NCBI GenBank assembly: GCA_900548145.1
Contig: URJB01000024.1
Location: forward strand, 1 to 32,929
Origin: an uncultured Eubacteriales bacterium
GTDB lineage: Bacteria > Bacillota > Clostridia > Christensenellales > Aristaeellaceae
DNA length: 32,929 bases
Direction: 5' to 3'
The notes beneath the pieces were generated by a model. The model was not told the DNA's origin and did no database searches. It saw only the letters and a program-made list of their open reading frames with translations. Shown one piece after another: positions 32,830 through 32,929 of this stretch (positions within the stretch are counted from its first letter, which is position 1; every line of letters starts with the position of its first letter). A program made the translations under genes and the position numbers.

Positions 32830-32929
32830 ATTTTGACGGCGGGTCTCGCAATGTCGCTCGCAATGGAGTTAGATAGCTTTCACCAGCTCTTGGAGCGCGC
32901 TCGTGCTCGCCTTTTTCCGCCGTCAAAAT
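32830..32929. repeat. 13-bp inverted repeat reaching the window edge
   Basis: ATTTTGACGGCGG (32830-32842) is the exact reverse complement of CCGCCGTCAAAAT (32917-32929), with 74 nt between. The right arm ends on the last base of the window, so the repeat may be longer. It could be the end of a larger element associated with the palindrome array; no transposase gene is seen nearby. Confidence 0.55.

Noticed and set aside
32390..32926. Overlapping open frames at the right end on both strands
   Set aside because: They run through palindromes and have no ribosome site or recognisable domain.

Overview
The window looks like a chromosomal piece of a fairly GC-rich, low-GC-phylum (Bacillota) anaerobe of class Clostridia, probably gut-associated. 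The evidence is AGGAGG-type ribosome sites, sigma-A promoters of TTGACA/TATAAT type, LPXTG proteins with sortases, MATE, MMPL and TetR proteins typical of Clostridia, and a radical SAM/SPASM enzyme. This placement is inference from gene content; there is no rRNA or tRNA in the window.

Layout. 132-1604 (-) is a secreted Gly-rich beta-helix protein whose signal peptide is broken by an in-frame stop. 1890-4991 (+) is a TetR regulator followed by an ABC ATPase and its permease, with overlapping promoter, operator-like and hairpin signals between them. 5062-9455 is a divergent pair: a 1059-residue DUF5107/TPR protein (-) and a sensor-HTH regulator (+). 9477-10880 (-) holds trpS behind a truncated maltose-acetyltransferase-like gene. 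11052-12398 (+) is a MATE efflux pump.

12788-22916 (+) is the centrepiece, a complete sortase-assembled pilus locus. In order it holds a small coiled-coil protein, a signal peptidase I, a 1728-residue LPDTG tip/adhesin protein carrying CHAP, VWA and Cna-B domains, an LPSTG major pilin, a class C pilin polymerase, an LPQTG minor pilin and a second sortase. The signal peptidase would process the precursors, the class C sortase would polymerise the major pilin and add the tip, and the last sortase would anchor the fibre or basal pilin. Large hairpins lie in three of the intergenic gaps. The strongest is a pair of mutually exclusive stems between the major pilin and its sortase. The 3' end of the last sortase runs into a tandem array of five perfect palindromes.

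23100-24440 (+) is a PmbA/TldE-family protein. 24576-28683 (-) is a three-gene membrane operon: DUF308/HdeD-like protein, MMPL/RND transporter and a secreted YhgE-like coiled-coil protein. 28867-29547 (-) is a secreted protein of unknown function. 29626-31847 is a divergent TetR / radical SAM-SPASM pair. 31906-32316 (-) is a DUF6508 protein. The last 600 bases hold no convincing gene. They contain a second palindrome array and a 13-bp inverted repeat ending exactly at the window edge.

The most notable points are the pilus locus with its CHAP-VWA tip protein, the hairpin switch before the pilin sortase, the palindrome arrays that invade a sortase gene end, and the uncharacterised radical SAM and DUF5107 loci.
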